Shown in pieces: positions 13,850 to 22,407 of a DNA stretch of 25,504 nucleotides (position 1 is the first letter of the stretch; every line of letters starts with the position of its first letter). The notes beneath the pieces were generated by a model. That model was not told the origin of the DNA and ran no database searches. It worked only from the letters and a program-made list of their open reading frames with translations. The stretch is from the IMG/VR virus record IMGVR_UViG_3300048004_000031, positions 1-25,504 of that record. The stretch is one strand, 5' to 3'. This stretch comes from a virus. The position numbers were made by a program, and so were the translations under genes.

Positions 13850-15364
13850 TTACCTCTGAGTGTATACAAAAGGAACTGCTGTAGAAGGTCTTTTAGATTC
13901 TACTTCTTCAGATTGTTCTATAAAGTCAACATCTACTGGTAAATTGTATTTATCAACTAAAGCAACAATTTTTTTAGCAGGTACACCAATTCTGGTTAAA
14001 CTGTTACGTACAAATTGGAGAGTGTTGCCTCTAGCAAGAGCATTAGAAACCATACCATCATAATCTTCCGGTCCTTTTAGAGGACGTATTGCAGGAGTTT
14101 CTTCAGCCTTTTCAGGCTCTTCAGGTTTTTCGCCTGCAATAGAAGCTCTTCTCGCTCGTAGCGTTGCTAGTGATGAGTTATGAGCAGCGTTATATCTCTC
14201 AGATAATTCTGTTCTAGCTTTATCCATATACTTTTTACGTTCACTAGAAGATAAATCAGATAGTTCTTTACCTGTTTCTGTTAAAGACATTCCTTCTGCT
14301 TCTTCTTCTACATTTTTAAACTCTATAGATTTTGGACCTTTTGCTATTAAAGCTTGAAGCTCGTTATCTATACCTCTTAATTGTATGATATTGTTGCTGG
14401 CTACTCTGCCAAAGTAATTGTCAATATCTTGTTCTGCACTTCTAATAAGTTCTCTAGCTCTGTCTCTAGCAACTGCATTTGTCCATCCTGTATTATTTTT
14501 ATGTTTCTTTTGTATGTCTTCAGCTGCTTTTAACTTATCTAAAGCGCCCTGTCTAACACCTTGCGCCAAATCAGGCAGCTCTTCTGCTCTTTTTCTAAGA
14601 TCCGTTACTGAGCCAGTCATGTCATACTTTCGCTCTTCTTCTGCACGCTCTCTTTTTTCTCTGTTTTCAATACTTGTTTGTTGTACGTTTACTAACTTTT
14701 TAATTTCTTCAGCATACTCAGGATTAGCCTTTAATAAAGTGTCGCTTGTTGTTTGTAGCGTATCGTAATCTTTTATTTGAAACAGTTGATTTGAAAAACT
14801 CTCTACCGCCGTCGTTGTTGCTTGAGTTGTTCTTAATTTATCAAGCTGATACACACTTGTTTCAACATCAGTTCCAAAATTTGCATAAGCTGTTAAATCT
14901 ACATTAGGATTAGCATCAATAATCTTTTGAGCTTCTACACGAAAACGTGCAAGATTTTCTTGCTTTTGTTGTGGACTAATTCCTTCTGACATTTGAACTG
15001 CAACAGCAGCCTGCTTTAAATTTTCTAATTTTGTTTTAGCAGTTATTTGAGCCTGTTGCTTACTTTGTTGACGCACAGACGCACCGACTCTACCAAGAGA
15101 TTCTCTAATTTCTTGAGATGCTTGCGGGTTTTGTCGCATAAGCTGCGTATAAGATCCTACAGCTTCTTTATACATTTCAGGAGTAAGATCACCTGACAAT
15201 GCCATTTGCTCAAGACCAAACAAACCTTTATCTAAAGCTGCTTGCTGTTGTGCTGCTCTTTGACGAGCAGGTGCAGAACCTATTTGTTGGCCTACTTGAA
15301 ATAAGTTTTGACCAAAGCTAGGCCGCATTAAAGACTGTAAAAATCCTTGTGAAAAAGTAGCCAT
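13850..15364 (-). CDS. Helical internal virion protein candidate (504 aa)
   Basis: AAAGGA about 8 bases before the ATG supports the start. The protein is rich in Gln, Glu, Lys and Ala, almost entirely predicted helical, with long heptad-like stretches (residues about 95-130 and 225-300) that should form coiled coils. There is no membrane segment and no enzyme motif. It lies 3 bases upstream of the 875-residue protein and follows a Gln/Gly-rich protein, the order seen for T7-like ejection proteins. A gp15-like role is a guess from position and composition. Confidence 0.65.
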   Translation of the reverse strand: MATFSQGFLQSLMRPSFGQNLFQVGQQIGSAPARQRAAQQQAALDKGLFGLEQMALSGDLTPEMYKEAVGSYTQLMRQNPQASQEIRESLGRVGASVRQQSKQQAQITAKTKLENLKQAAVAVQMSEGISPQQKQENLARFRVEAQKIIDANPNVDLTAYANFGTDVETSVYQLDKLRTTQATTTAVESFSNQLFQIKDYDTLQTTSDTLLKANPEYAEEIKKLVNVQQTSIENREKRERAEEERKYDMTGSVTDLRKRAEELPDLAQGVRQGALDKLKAAEDIQKKHKNNTGWTNAVARDRARELIRSAEQDIDNYFGRVASNNIIQLRGIDNELQALIAKGPKSIEFKNVEEEAEGMSLTETGKELSDLSSSERKKYMDKARTELSERYNAAHNSSLATLRARRASIAGEKPEEPEKAEETPAIRPLKGPEDYDGMVSNALARGNTLQFVRNSLTRIGVPAKKIVALVDKYNLPVDVDFIEQSEEVESKRPSTAVPFVYTQR

Positions 15365-15375
15365 TGTTTTATCCT

Positions 15376-16983
15376 TTAATCGAATATGTCACCAAGAGTG
15401 TCAATGATAGAGCTACCACCTGAAGGTGTTGGAGCAACTAGACCAGACAACAGTCCTGTACCAAGTTGACCAAACAACTCTGCTTGTCCAAGACCTGATC
15501 CAAGCAATGCTTGTAGCCCACCCATCTCTGCTTGACCGAACAAACCAGCCCCTTGTAGCTGACCACGTTGAGCCAACTCTGCTGCGGGCATACCAGCTTG
15601 TAATACATTGAGTGCCTGAGCTTGTGGCAAGTAAGCAGTACCTAAAGCGCCTGCACCAATCTGTTGTTGTAGTTGTTGCAAACCAAGCCCACCACCAAGT
15701 AGACTTTGACCTGCAGTCAACGCCTGTAGAGCCTGTTGCTGTCGCGCAGCGTCCAGAGCCTGCTGTTGTCCTGCTAGGTTTGCACCTAAGCCAGCAAACT
15801 GTGCGCCTAGTCCTGCCTGTTGAGCTTGTAAAGCACCCGCTAACTGAGCCAACTGACCAGTTTGTCCAGCAGCAGTAGCAGCTCTTCCAAGACCTTCTGA
15901 CTGAAGCTGTGACTGAACTTGCTCCGCAGACAGTCCAAGTTGCGATAGCTGTGCAGCCCTTTGTTGTGCCTGAGACTGCAACTGGCTTGACAAACCCGCT
16001 TGTTGTGTAAACAGACCACCAAGAGCCTGAGCTTCACCAAGTGCTTGTCTACGTTCTGTTCCAGCCTGTTGCATAGCTGCTAGTGACGCCCTATTACGTG
16101 CTTCTTCTTGTGCTGTAGCCATAGCAAGTTGTTCAGGCGTAGCACCGCCGTAGGCTGCTGAACGAGTACCAAGCCGTCCTTGTGCTGCCAAACGTTGCTC
16201 CAAAGCAAGACGCTGGCGTTCCTCTTCAGGACGTTGTGTAGCACGTATGCGTTCAAAGACTTCTGCTTCTCGTGCGCCTGTAGGTTGCAACACTTGCTGT
16301 GCCGCTTGACCCGCAAGACCACCGTACTGTTGACGTAAGGCCTCTACGTCAGAAGGAGCAGTAGTACCTAGTCCTTGCATACCAAGACCTAACGCTTGTT
16401 GACCAAGTTGTCCTATACCAGCACTAGGTTGTTGACCTAACAGTCCGCCTACTTCTCCTGCAAATTGCCCACGTAGTAAATTTATATCAGCAGGTTGCAT
16501 TTCAGCAGCGCCCATAAATTGACCACCAAGGCCAAAGGCTTGTTGTGCTGCAGCTTGAGTCGGAGCCATTCCAAACGTAGGCTGACCCATCAATTGCTGA
16601 CCTGCACCAAGAGTACCAAGACCTGCCTGAGTTAACTGTGTTTGTCCTGCAACAGGTTGTCCAAACATTTGGCCTGCTTGGCCCATCAACTGTTGAGATA
16701 TAGCCTGTTCTTGTGGTGCCAATGTAACGCCTAGACCACCTTCAGGAGTTGTCTGAAGAACACCGCCAGTTCCTGTAGTAACAGTAAAGGGTCTAAACTG
16801 TGTTTGTTCAAGTTGTTGTTGAGCAAGTGTTCCTGCTTCTCTGCGAGCTTGCTCACCTATCTCACCAAGTCGTTGATAAGCCTCCCCAGTAAGAAGACCG
16901 CCAGCAGCAGCAATACCGCCAAGGCCAAATAACCTGCCTAAATCTATTCCTGAAGTTTGTAAATCATCTGTTGCAACAGCCAT
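15376..16983 (-). CDS. Gln/Gly/Ala-rich virion protein (535 aa)
   Basis: Composition is extreme: Gln, Gly, Ala and Leu dominate, with recurrent short phrases such as GLGxQ, QQAGLG, QAxxLG and AQQQ throughout. Residues about 15-35 (LFGLGGIAAAGGLLTG) form a glycine-rich hydrophobic patch. A central part (about 235-330) is more ordinary and charged (AREAEVFERIRATQRPEEERQRLALEQRL), suggesting a coiled coil. It starts on the TAATG of the upstream fibre-like gene, with GGAGG 9 bases ahead. It is likely a structural or internal virion protein (gp14-like position). Confidence 0.65.
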   Translation of the reverse strand: MAVATDDLQTSGIDLGRLFGLGGIAAAGGLLTGEAYQRLGEIGEQARREAGTLAQQQLEQTQFRPFTVTTGTGGVLQTTPEGGLGVTLAPQEQAISQQLMGQAGQMFGQPVAGQTQLTQAGLGTLGAGQQLMGQPTFGMAPTQAAAQQAFGLGGQFMGAAEMQPADINLLRGQFAGEVGGLLGQQPSAGIGQLGQQALGLGMQGLGTTAPSDVEALRQQYGGLAGQAAQQVLQPTGAREAEVFERIRATQRPEEERQRLALEQRLAAQGRLGTRSAAYGGATPEQLAMATAQEEARNRASLAAMQQAGTERRQALGEAQALGGLFTQQAGLSSQLQSQAQQRAAQLSQLGLSAEQVQSQLQSEGLGRAATAAGQTGQLAQLAGALQAQQAGLGAQFAGLGANLAGQQQALDAARQQQALQALTAGQSLLGGGLGLQQLQQQIGAGALGTAYLPQAQALNVLQAGMPAAELAQRGQLQGAGLFGQAEMGGLQALLGSGLGQAELFGQLGTGLLSGLVAPTPSGGSSIIDTLGDIFD

Positions 16984-17216
16984 TAGTACGTACCTCCGTC
17001 AATTGTTCCTGTAGACAGCGTACCTGTAAAAGTCAATGCAGGAATTGTCACTGTGCCTGTAAAGGTAGGCGAAGCAGTGTCTGCCTTTGTAGCGATAGAT
17101 GTTGAGATAGCGTCAAACTCTGTCTCAAACTCGGCGCCCTTAATGATTTTACCGCTGTCTCCGGAAGGTAGACTGTCTTTAGCGGCAAAGTCAGTGGTCT
17201 TTGTATAGTTACTCAT
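16983..17216 (-). CDS. Short fibre-like virion protein (77 aa)
   Basis: The N-terminus (MSNYTKTTDFAAKDSLPSGD, then GAEFETEFDAIS) is a recurring phage tail-fibre head motif, followed by SPTFTGTVTIPALTFTGTLSTGTIDGGTY, the Thr/Gly-rich shaft pattern. It ends after one shaft segment, so it is either a short spike or adaptor subunit or the stub of a once longer fibre. The last residues IDGGTY match the end of the fibre gene at the right edge of the window. The codons for DGGT contain a Shine-Dalgarno for the next gene. The start overlaps the nozzle gene stop as ATGA. Confidence 0.8.
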   Translation of the reverse strand: MSNYTKTTDFAAKDSLPSGDSGKIIKGAEFETEFDAISTSIATKADTASPTFTGTVTIPALTFTGTLSTGTIDGGTY

Positions 17217-18739
17217 AGTACTTTACCCATTAGTGCTAATACGTTAATCTCTTGGAGAGACAAACCTGAACCGTCTATGTCTGCTTCCAACCCAATTGTT
17301 ATAACTCCACCGCCTCCGGTAGTGTTTATGCCACGGCGTGACGTAAGATCACCACCTGTAAACTCTGCTGTCTCGTTGTACTCACTTTCGTTAAAGTAAC
17401 CTGTTACCTGATTACCTACTGTAAACTCTGCTGTCTGAAAAAACGTACCAAAGTCATACGCCCACTTAAGAAACATGATGGCACTGTTAGCACCGACAAT
17501 CGTAGGACGTAGTTTCTTGAGTATCTTCAGACGTGAAGGATCACCAAAGGTTAGACCGGGGCTGTAGTACTTAAAACGATACTTTTCACCGTTGTCTCTG
17601 TACCCTGAGTAATTACCTATGCCTTCGCCGTTTCCTATTAACAACGTACCGTCGTCCTTTCTACCGTAAGACGTAAAGCCTGTGCCGGGCCATCGAGTAA
17701 CACGGTAAGCACCATTTTCTAATGTGCCTCGAACGTCGAAGCAGTAGGTAACGTCTTGACCAACAAAAGTAAGTAAGTAGAAACCTTCTTCTGGGCTGTA
17801 CACTGAACGATAAAACTCAGTTTCGTTCTGAAGCAAACCAATAATGTCCTTAGACACAGTGCTGGACAAGCTAGTGATAGGCATTGACTTTTCTTGTATT
17901 GTCCTGCCAAAGCTTTTGAGACCTGTGTGCGACAAGAACAATACGTCTGTACCAGTGTACTGTACAGTGTCTCTGTCTACGCAACCTACGCCTGCTACAG
18001 TGTCAGCCAGTGACATCGTTGCTGGTGCTTCTGCTCCTTGGTACACAACAATACTGTGCTTACCAAAGATGATAAGAAGGCCGTTGTGTGCAGCCAGTGC
18101 TACAATCTCGTCGTACCCATCAGGCCATACCTTAGACAAGTTAATAGAGCCACTAGTGCCTCCAGACCAGTCATGGCCTATCAAGAGGTCAGACCAGTAG
18201 ATAGTAGACTTGTCATTGTTAACGTCAGCAGTCCAGAGCCGACCGTAAGCCGCTAGAACCTCATTACCGTACATAGTAGAAGCAACACCAGCCGCACCAG
18301 AAACGCTGCTCAGAGTCACTACAGAGCCTCCTACAGCGTCATAAACAAGTGGTTCGTTACTTCGCTGAAAGAAATAAATCTTGTCATTGAAGTTAACCAT
18401 CTTCCAGTTGTCTTGAGTAATCGTATAACTACCGGGAGTTTCATCAGCTAGCGTAGTTGTGCCGCTAAGTATCTTGTTGTTACCTACAGAAAAAACTGTA
18501 GTGTTTCCAGCGTTGTCTTCAAACTCTTTGATTGCTCTGATCTTTGCAGAGCCTAACTCAGTCTTGTCTGTTGTAATAACAGCATAGCCTTTGCGTGACG
18601 CAATACGACCACGCTTGTCAATCACTGCGTTGTCAGCAATGTCAGCAAACGAAGGGTCTTGAGCTAACGGGGAATCTTCTGTATTGATTCCTTTGAAGGC
18701 TGGTGCAACAAGATTAATGCTTTGTAATTGTTGAGCCAT
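17213..18739 (-). CDS. Tail tube B / nozzle-like protein (508 aa)
   Basis: It directly follows the tube A-like gene, the same order as T7 gp11-gp12. The protein is beta-rich with repeated propeller-like strands (NDKIYFFQRSNEPLVYDA, YGRLWTADVNNDKSTIYWSD, NGLLIIFGKHSIVVYQG, SPEEGFYLLTFVGQDVTYCFD). The N-terminus (APAFKGINTEDSPLAQDPSFADIADNAVIDKRGRIASRKG) is typical of podovirus nozzle/stabilisation proteins (T7 gp12 or P22 gp10 type). It should form the distal tail tube. GAGGT lies 6 bases before the ATG. Confidence 0.8.
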   Translation of the reverse strand: MAQQLQSINLVAPAFKGINTEDSPLAQDPSFADIADNAVIDKRGRIASRKGYAVITTDKTELGSAKIRAIKEFEDNAGNTTVFSVGNNKILSGTTTLADETPGSYTITQDNWKMVNFNDKIYFFQRSNEPLVYDAVGGSVVTLSSVSGAAGVASTMYGNEVLAAYGRLWTADVNNDKSTIYWSDLLIGHDWSGGTSGSINLSKVWPDGYDEIVALAAHNGLLIIFGKHSIVVYQGAEAPATMSLADTVAGVGCVDRDTVQYTGTDVLFLSHTGLKSFGRTIQEKSMPITSLSSTVSKDIIGLLQNETEFYRSVYSPEEGFYLLTFVGQDVTYCFDVRGTLENGAYRVTRWPGTGFTSYGRKDDGTLLIGNGEGIGNYSGYRDNGEKYRFKYYSPGLTFGDPSRLKILKKLRPTIVGANSAIMFLKWAYDFGTFFQTAEFTVGNQVTGYFNESEYNETAEFTGGDLTSRRGINTTGGGGVITIGLEADIDGSGLSLQEINVLALMGKVL

Positions 18740-18746
18740 AGCTACC

Positions 18747-19394
18747 TCACGGCGTGTAGAAGACTACTTCTTCTGGGTGCTTTTGAGCGTCTAGTGCAAT
18801 AGCGTCAGACAGGTACTTATCAGCAATGCTAAAGTATTCAGGAGCAGAAGTGCCTCCGGTTTCTCCACGTTCACGGGCCAACAGAGCAATAGCTAAGTGG
18901 ATAATAGGCATACTAGGTACTAACGTCTCGTCACTGTCAGCAGACAAGTCAGCGTCACGTTTAACACAGTTAAAACGAATTGTGTACGCTTTTTCAGGAG
19001 TAGGGTAAATGTCTACCTGAGTGTCACCGTTGCTATCAACACCGTTGTACGTGTAGTACGTTGGCGCGCCTGTACGTGGGTCTGAGATTAAGTAAGCCTC
19101 ATCAAAGAACGTAGCTGTCTTGTACTCCATAAACAAGTTAGCCGTGTCGTTGATTACGTTAAGTGCTTTGATTCTATTCTGGCTTCCCGTTAGTACGTAA
19201 TTAAAGACGTCAGCAGTAGTAGTAATCGTTAGGGTAGTCCTGAGTGCTGACCAGTCCCATGCGTCCTCTACCATACGCTTTGCGTCGTTAACAAAGTCCC
19301 CTACCATTTTTGCATAGGTAGTAGAAGCAACAGAAGTAACTTCTTCTTCTCGCATCCTTCGCAGGACGTTGTTTACTATGTTTAAATAAGTCAT
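18747..19394 (-). CDS. Tail tube A-like head-tail adaptor (215 aa)
   Basis: Pattern of T7 gp11-like adaptors: an N-terminal helical region (YLNIVNNVLRRMREEEV, then YAKMVGDFVNDAKRMVEDAWDW), a beta domain (RTTLTITTTADVFNYVLTG, QNRIKALNVIND) and a C-terminal helix pair (MPIIHLAIALLARERGE and YLSDAIALDAQKHPEE). Length (215) is close to T7 gp11 (196). It joins portal to nozzle in the virion. The start overlaps the preceding stop (ATGA), with GGAAG just upstream. Confidence 0.85.
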   Translation of the reverse strand: MTYLNIVNNVLRRMREEEVTSVASTTYAKMVGDFVNDAKRMVEDAWDWSALRTTLTITTTADVFNYVLTGSQNRIKALNVINDTANLFMEYKTATFFDEAYLISDPRTGAPTYYTYNGVDSNGDTQVDIYPTPEKAYTIRFNCVKRDADLSADSDETLVPSMPIIHLAIALLARERGETGGTSAPEYFSIADKYLSDAIALDAQKHPEEVVFYTP

Positions 19395-21826
19395 ATCATT
19401 CTTCCAAACAAACTTCTTTCAATAAGAGCGTCTAGTTCTGCTACGTAATCTTTCTTAGGTACAGCAATCTGACGAATCTGAGGTGTTTGATACGCAATGC
19501 CGTACTGAGACACACCGTCAGTTTCAAAAGGAGTACCAGAAAGCATACCTCCGCCTAAACCAGTTCCTTCTCCAGTTCCGTCACCATCTCCAGCGCCAGT
19601 ACCGTCTCCAGTGCCTTCACCCTCGCCAGCACCTGTTCCTTCACCAACGCCCTCGTCACCTGCTTGGTCTTCACCTGTTGCTGGTTCCTCTGAAGGCTGT
19701 TCTGCTCCTGTTTCTTCTGGAGTAGTTTCAGCTTCTGGTGTAGGTTCTGCGGGTGTTTCTACAGGCTCCGCTGGTTCTGCTGGTTCTACAGCTTCATCAA
19801 TAGCTTCTTGAATTGGATCTGGTTCTACTGGAGTTTCTGCAGGAGTTTCTGCAGGAGTTTCTGCAGGAGTTTCTGCAGGAGTTTCTGCAGGAGTTTCTGC
19901 AGGAGTTTCTGCAGGAGTTTCTGCAGGAGTTTCTGCAGGAGTTTCTACTGGAGTCTCTACTGGAATCTCTACTGGAGTCTCTACTGGAGTCTCTACTGGA
20001 GTCTCTACTGGAGGTTCTACTGGAATCTCTACTGGAGTCTCTACTGGAGTCTCTACTGGAGTCTCTACTGGAGGTTCTACTGGAGGTTGAATAGGAGGTA
20101 GCTCTACTCTTACATCAGGAAGATCTGGAAGTTCAAAAGTAGGGGTTTCTGTCTCTTCTCTTGTTTCAGCTTCTTCTGCTACGTCTTCTGCGCCTAACTC
20201 AGGGCCAGTGTCTATTAACGAAGGAAGGTCAGAGTCTTCTGCTGCGTCTCCTTCAGCAATGTCCTCAGCTTGTTCAGCTGCTTCTTCGTATCTGTCTTGA
20301 GCTGCTTCTTCAATTTCTGTAGTCCACTCACGGTCTGTATACTGCTCCCACTGTCTGATTAAACCTTCTCTAACTTCTGGATCAGTCTCTCTAATAATAG
20401 CTTCTTCAATTTGTCTTCTTACAATATCTTCGTCATCTTCAAGCTCTACTTCTTCTACTACGGATATTACGTCTTCGCCTACTTCTTCAGTTTCTGTTTC
20501 AAATCCACCCTCCGCAGGAACAGAGTCAGCCAACTCAGAGTCAGCGTCTTCTACTGTATCTTCTTCAGCAATGTCTACTACTTCTACAGGCTGCTGTGGT
20601 ATAGGGGCTTGCCTTGGTGGGTCTCCTTTTACTGGCCCTGTTGGCTCTCCTTCTACTTCGGGAGCAGCTTCAGCGCCACCTCCGCCTTCTGGCTCAGGTT
20701 CTGGCTCAGGTTCTGGCTCCGGCTCAGGTTCTGGCAAAGGCTCAAGCTCAATTTCTAACTCGTCTTCAATAACATCAGGTTCTTGTTGTTGTTCCGGTTC
20801 GATTTCTTCAGTTTCAAGAACGTCTTCTACAATAGGAGTGTCAGGTTCTGGCTCTACGTCCGTAATAATTCGTATTGCTTCAGATACTATGTTGTTAATT
20901 TGTTCCGGAGTACTTTCTTCGTTTTCTTCTAGCTCATTAACTGCTTCTACCATGTTTATAATAACATTAGCATTGTTAAGAGCCGAAGCAGCCTCACTTA
21001 CGGAATAGCCTGCTTGATCGAACCTATCAAATACTTGAGAAACAACCTGAAGACTTTCGCCTAAATTTCCTAACGCTGCTTGGTCTGAAAGAAAGTTAGC
21101 AAAACGGCCTGTTGCTTCGCCTACCATCAAACCTATAGCAAATTCTATAGCAGCTTTTATGTAAGGAGTGGCTGAGTCGTCTACTTCATAAATTTCCGCA
21201 GAATTAAGACCGTTAAACTGAAAAACGTCTCCGTCGTTGTTTTGAAATATAAGATCTACATTATGATCTTGTAGTAACTGCTGATATGCAGGAAGCGCAT
21301 TCATAGCTTCAAGAGCAGTTCTAATTTCAGTTGTTCTATTTTGATTTGCGTCTATTAAAGCAGTAGATCCCGAACGCATGTCCTCCTCTTCCATGCCGTA
21401 GTAATAACTGGAAGGATCGCTCGTTGCGTCGTAAGTTTCTCCTGTAGTGCTGTCTAGTCTTCCAATATCCCACCAAGCAATTTCTGGATTCTCTTCTGCA
21501 AGAGCAAGCATTCCGTCCATGTAGGAAAGATAATTATTAAAGTCACCAAAAGTTCTTTTAAGATCAGAGTTTTGATTAAATTCAATTTGAAGCTGAGATT
21601 GCGTTAAAAAATTAACTTGTTGGTCTTGCCACGATTCTCTTTGAGCGCCACTGCCTAAATCTCTTGTAGAATACATATATGGGTATATGGCTTCTTGTTC
21701 CTGCCTAACAGGAGCAGTAGTAGGAATATCTGTGGGGGCAGTCGGAGAAGTTGATATTGTTTCTACAACACCACGATTAAAGTCGTCAAGTCCTGTCAAC
21801 ATTCCTATTGTAGGTCGTAATGCCAT
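19391..21826 (-). CDS. Acidic virion-cluster protein with TPVE/TPAE repeats (811 aa)
   Basis: Three parts. Residues 1 to about 300 look globular and helical. The centre is very acidic with a Glu-Pro run (near LEPLPEPEPEPEPEPE), a GGGG hinge and more Glu/Asp helix. Next is a Pro/Glu/Thr tetrapeptide array (PVE and PAE units, DNA 19822-20085), then a Gly/Glu/Asp/Thr-rich linker. A compact C-terminal peptide (TPFETDGVSQYGIAYQTPQIRQ..., ending KDYVAELDALIERSLFGRMI) looks conserved rather than repetitive. There is no enzyme motif and no membrane segment. A long extended linker between two ordered ends suggests a structural or scaffold-like tether in the virion; this is inference. It lies between the holin and the tail tube genes. 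Confidence 0.75.
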   Translation of the reverse strand: MALRPTIGMLTGLDDFNRGVVETISTSPTAPTDIPTTAPVRQEQEAIYPYMYSTRDLGSGAQRESWQDQQVNFLTQSQLQIEFNQNSDLKRTFGDFNNYLSYMDGMLALAEENPEIAWWDIGRLDSTTGETYDATSDPSSYYYGMEEEDMRSGSTALIDANQNRTTEIRTALEAMNALPAYQQLLQDHNVDLIFQNNDGDVFQFNGLNSAEIYEVDDSATPYIKAAIEFAIGLMVGEATGRFANFLSDQAALGNLGESLQVVSQVFDRFDQAGYSVSEAASALNNANVIINMVEAVNELEENEESTPEQINNIVSEAIRIITDVEPEPDTPIVEDVLETEEIEPEQQQEPDVIEDELEIELEPLPEPEPEPEPEPEPEPEGGGGAEAAPEVEGEPTGPVKGDPPRQAPIPQQPVEVVDIAEEDTVEDADSELADSVPAEGGFETETEEVGEDVISVVEEVELEDDEDIVRRQIEEAIIRETDPEVREGLIRQWEQYTDREWTTEIEEAAQDRYEEAAEQAEDIAEGDAAEDSDLPSLIDTGPELGAEDVAEEAETREETETPTFELPDLPDVRVELPPIQPPVEPPVETPVETPVETPVEIPVEPPVETPVETPVETPVEIPVETPVETPAETPAETPAETPAETPAETPAETPAETPAETPAETPVEPDPIQEAIDEAVEPAEPAEPVETPAEPTPEAETTPEETGAEQPSEEPATGEDQAGDEGVGEGTGAGEGEGTGDGTGAGDGDGTGEGTGLGGGMLSGTPFETDGVSQYGIAYQTPQIRQIAVPKKDYVAELDALIERSLFGRMI
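19822..20085 (-). repeat. 12-bp tandem repeat array (22 units) inside the 811-aa gene
   Basis: Twenty-two 12-base units run without interruption. Nine consecutive units (19834-19941) are identical, TTTCTGCAGGAG on the + strand, encoding ETPA. One unit before and twelve after are variants of TCTCTACTGGAG encoding TPVE, IPVE or PPVE. The twelve-unit part contains a higher-order 60-base period (19954-20013 and 20014-20073). Absence of synonymous changes in the nine-unit block indicates recent expansion by slippage. Units are in frame, so length can change without a frameshift. Confidence 0.95.
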
Positions 21827-22225
21827 TTATTTTTCCCTCGATACGCCCTTGGTTTTTTCATAAGAGCGCATAGCGCCAAGACCAAGCATGCCCATTAGTA
21901 CAGGCATCATAGTCTCTAGGTCAATGAGTGGTATAGTGACTTCAATAGCCAACAAAGCTAGTACAAAATTAGTAAAAGGTATAACCATAAAGTTACCCAT
22001 CATACCCAAGACACAACACCAGCCAACAGCAGGACGCCAACCAGAGACAAACAACGACTTGTGTGCCGCTTCTACTTTGTTAACCTCTAGCTGTGCCTTA
22101 GCAAGCTCCTGAGCGTGCCTCTGAGCCATTGTAGCGACTTCGTGGGCCAGCTTAGCCTTCTGGTCCTTGTCCTGTATAAACTTGTCTAGAAGCCCTGTAA
22201 CAGGCCCTATGAGTGCTTCAATCAT
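21827..22225 (-). CDS. Holin, 3-TM family (132 aa)
   Basis: N-terminal amphipathic/coiled region (about 15-55) followed by SGWRPAVGW (61-69), the hallmark of the 3-TM holin family. Three hydrophobic segments follow, near residues 66-83, 84-101 and 105-119, and a charged C-terminus. It should form the membrane lesion that times lysis. It overlaps the upstream small membrane protein by ATGA. No endolysin is adjacent or visible in the window. Confidence 0.85.
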   Translation of the reverse strand: MIEALIGPVTGLLDKFIQDKDQKAKLAHEVATMAQRHAQELAKAQLEVNKVEAAHKSLFVSGWRPAVGWCCVLGMMGNFMVIPFTNFVLALLAIEVTIPLIDLETMMPVLMGMLGLGAMRSYEKTKGVSREK

Positions 22226-22407
22226 CGTATGTACTCAGCAAAGACAATGGCACCAAGAATAAAAGGGTACAGAGCAAAGACAGCCTGACGGTTAACAGCA
22301 ATGTCCTTACCTGCTGAATCAAGCTGACGTTGGATCATGTCGTACCGCACTAGACACTCTTTCTCATGCCCCTCAAGTCTTGCAATAAGTTCTTCTGTTT
22401 TTGTCAT
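22222..22407 (-). CDS. Small coiled-coil membrane protein (61 aa)
   Basis: Residues 1-40 form a charged helix (KTEELIARLEGHEKECLVRYDMIQRQL) and residues 42-58 one membrane segment (AVFALYPFILGAIVFAE). This helix-then-TM layout resembles XhlA-type lysis accessory proteins. It overlaps both neighbours (ATGA at each side), lying next to the holin, so a lysis role is likely but inferred. The ribosome site is AGGTGG, about 9 bases upstream. Confidence 0.7.
   Translation of the reverse strand: MTKTEELIARLEGHEKECLVRYDMIQRQLDSAGKDIAVNRQAVFALYPFILGAIVFAEYIR

Noticed and set aside
15426-16322. Open frames opposite or overlapping the Gln-rich gene
   Set aside because: They arise from biased CAG/CAA codons of the real - strand gene and have no ribosome sites or recognisable proteins.
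19822-20085. CRISPR-like array
   Set aside because: Units are 12 bases with no spacers and encode a protein repeat in frame.
19808-20101. + strand open frames of Phe/Cys/Arg or Leu/Glu repeats
   Set aside because: They are the antisense of the 12-bp repeat array; a tandem repeat with length divisible by three is open in several frames automatically.
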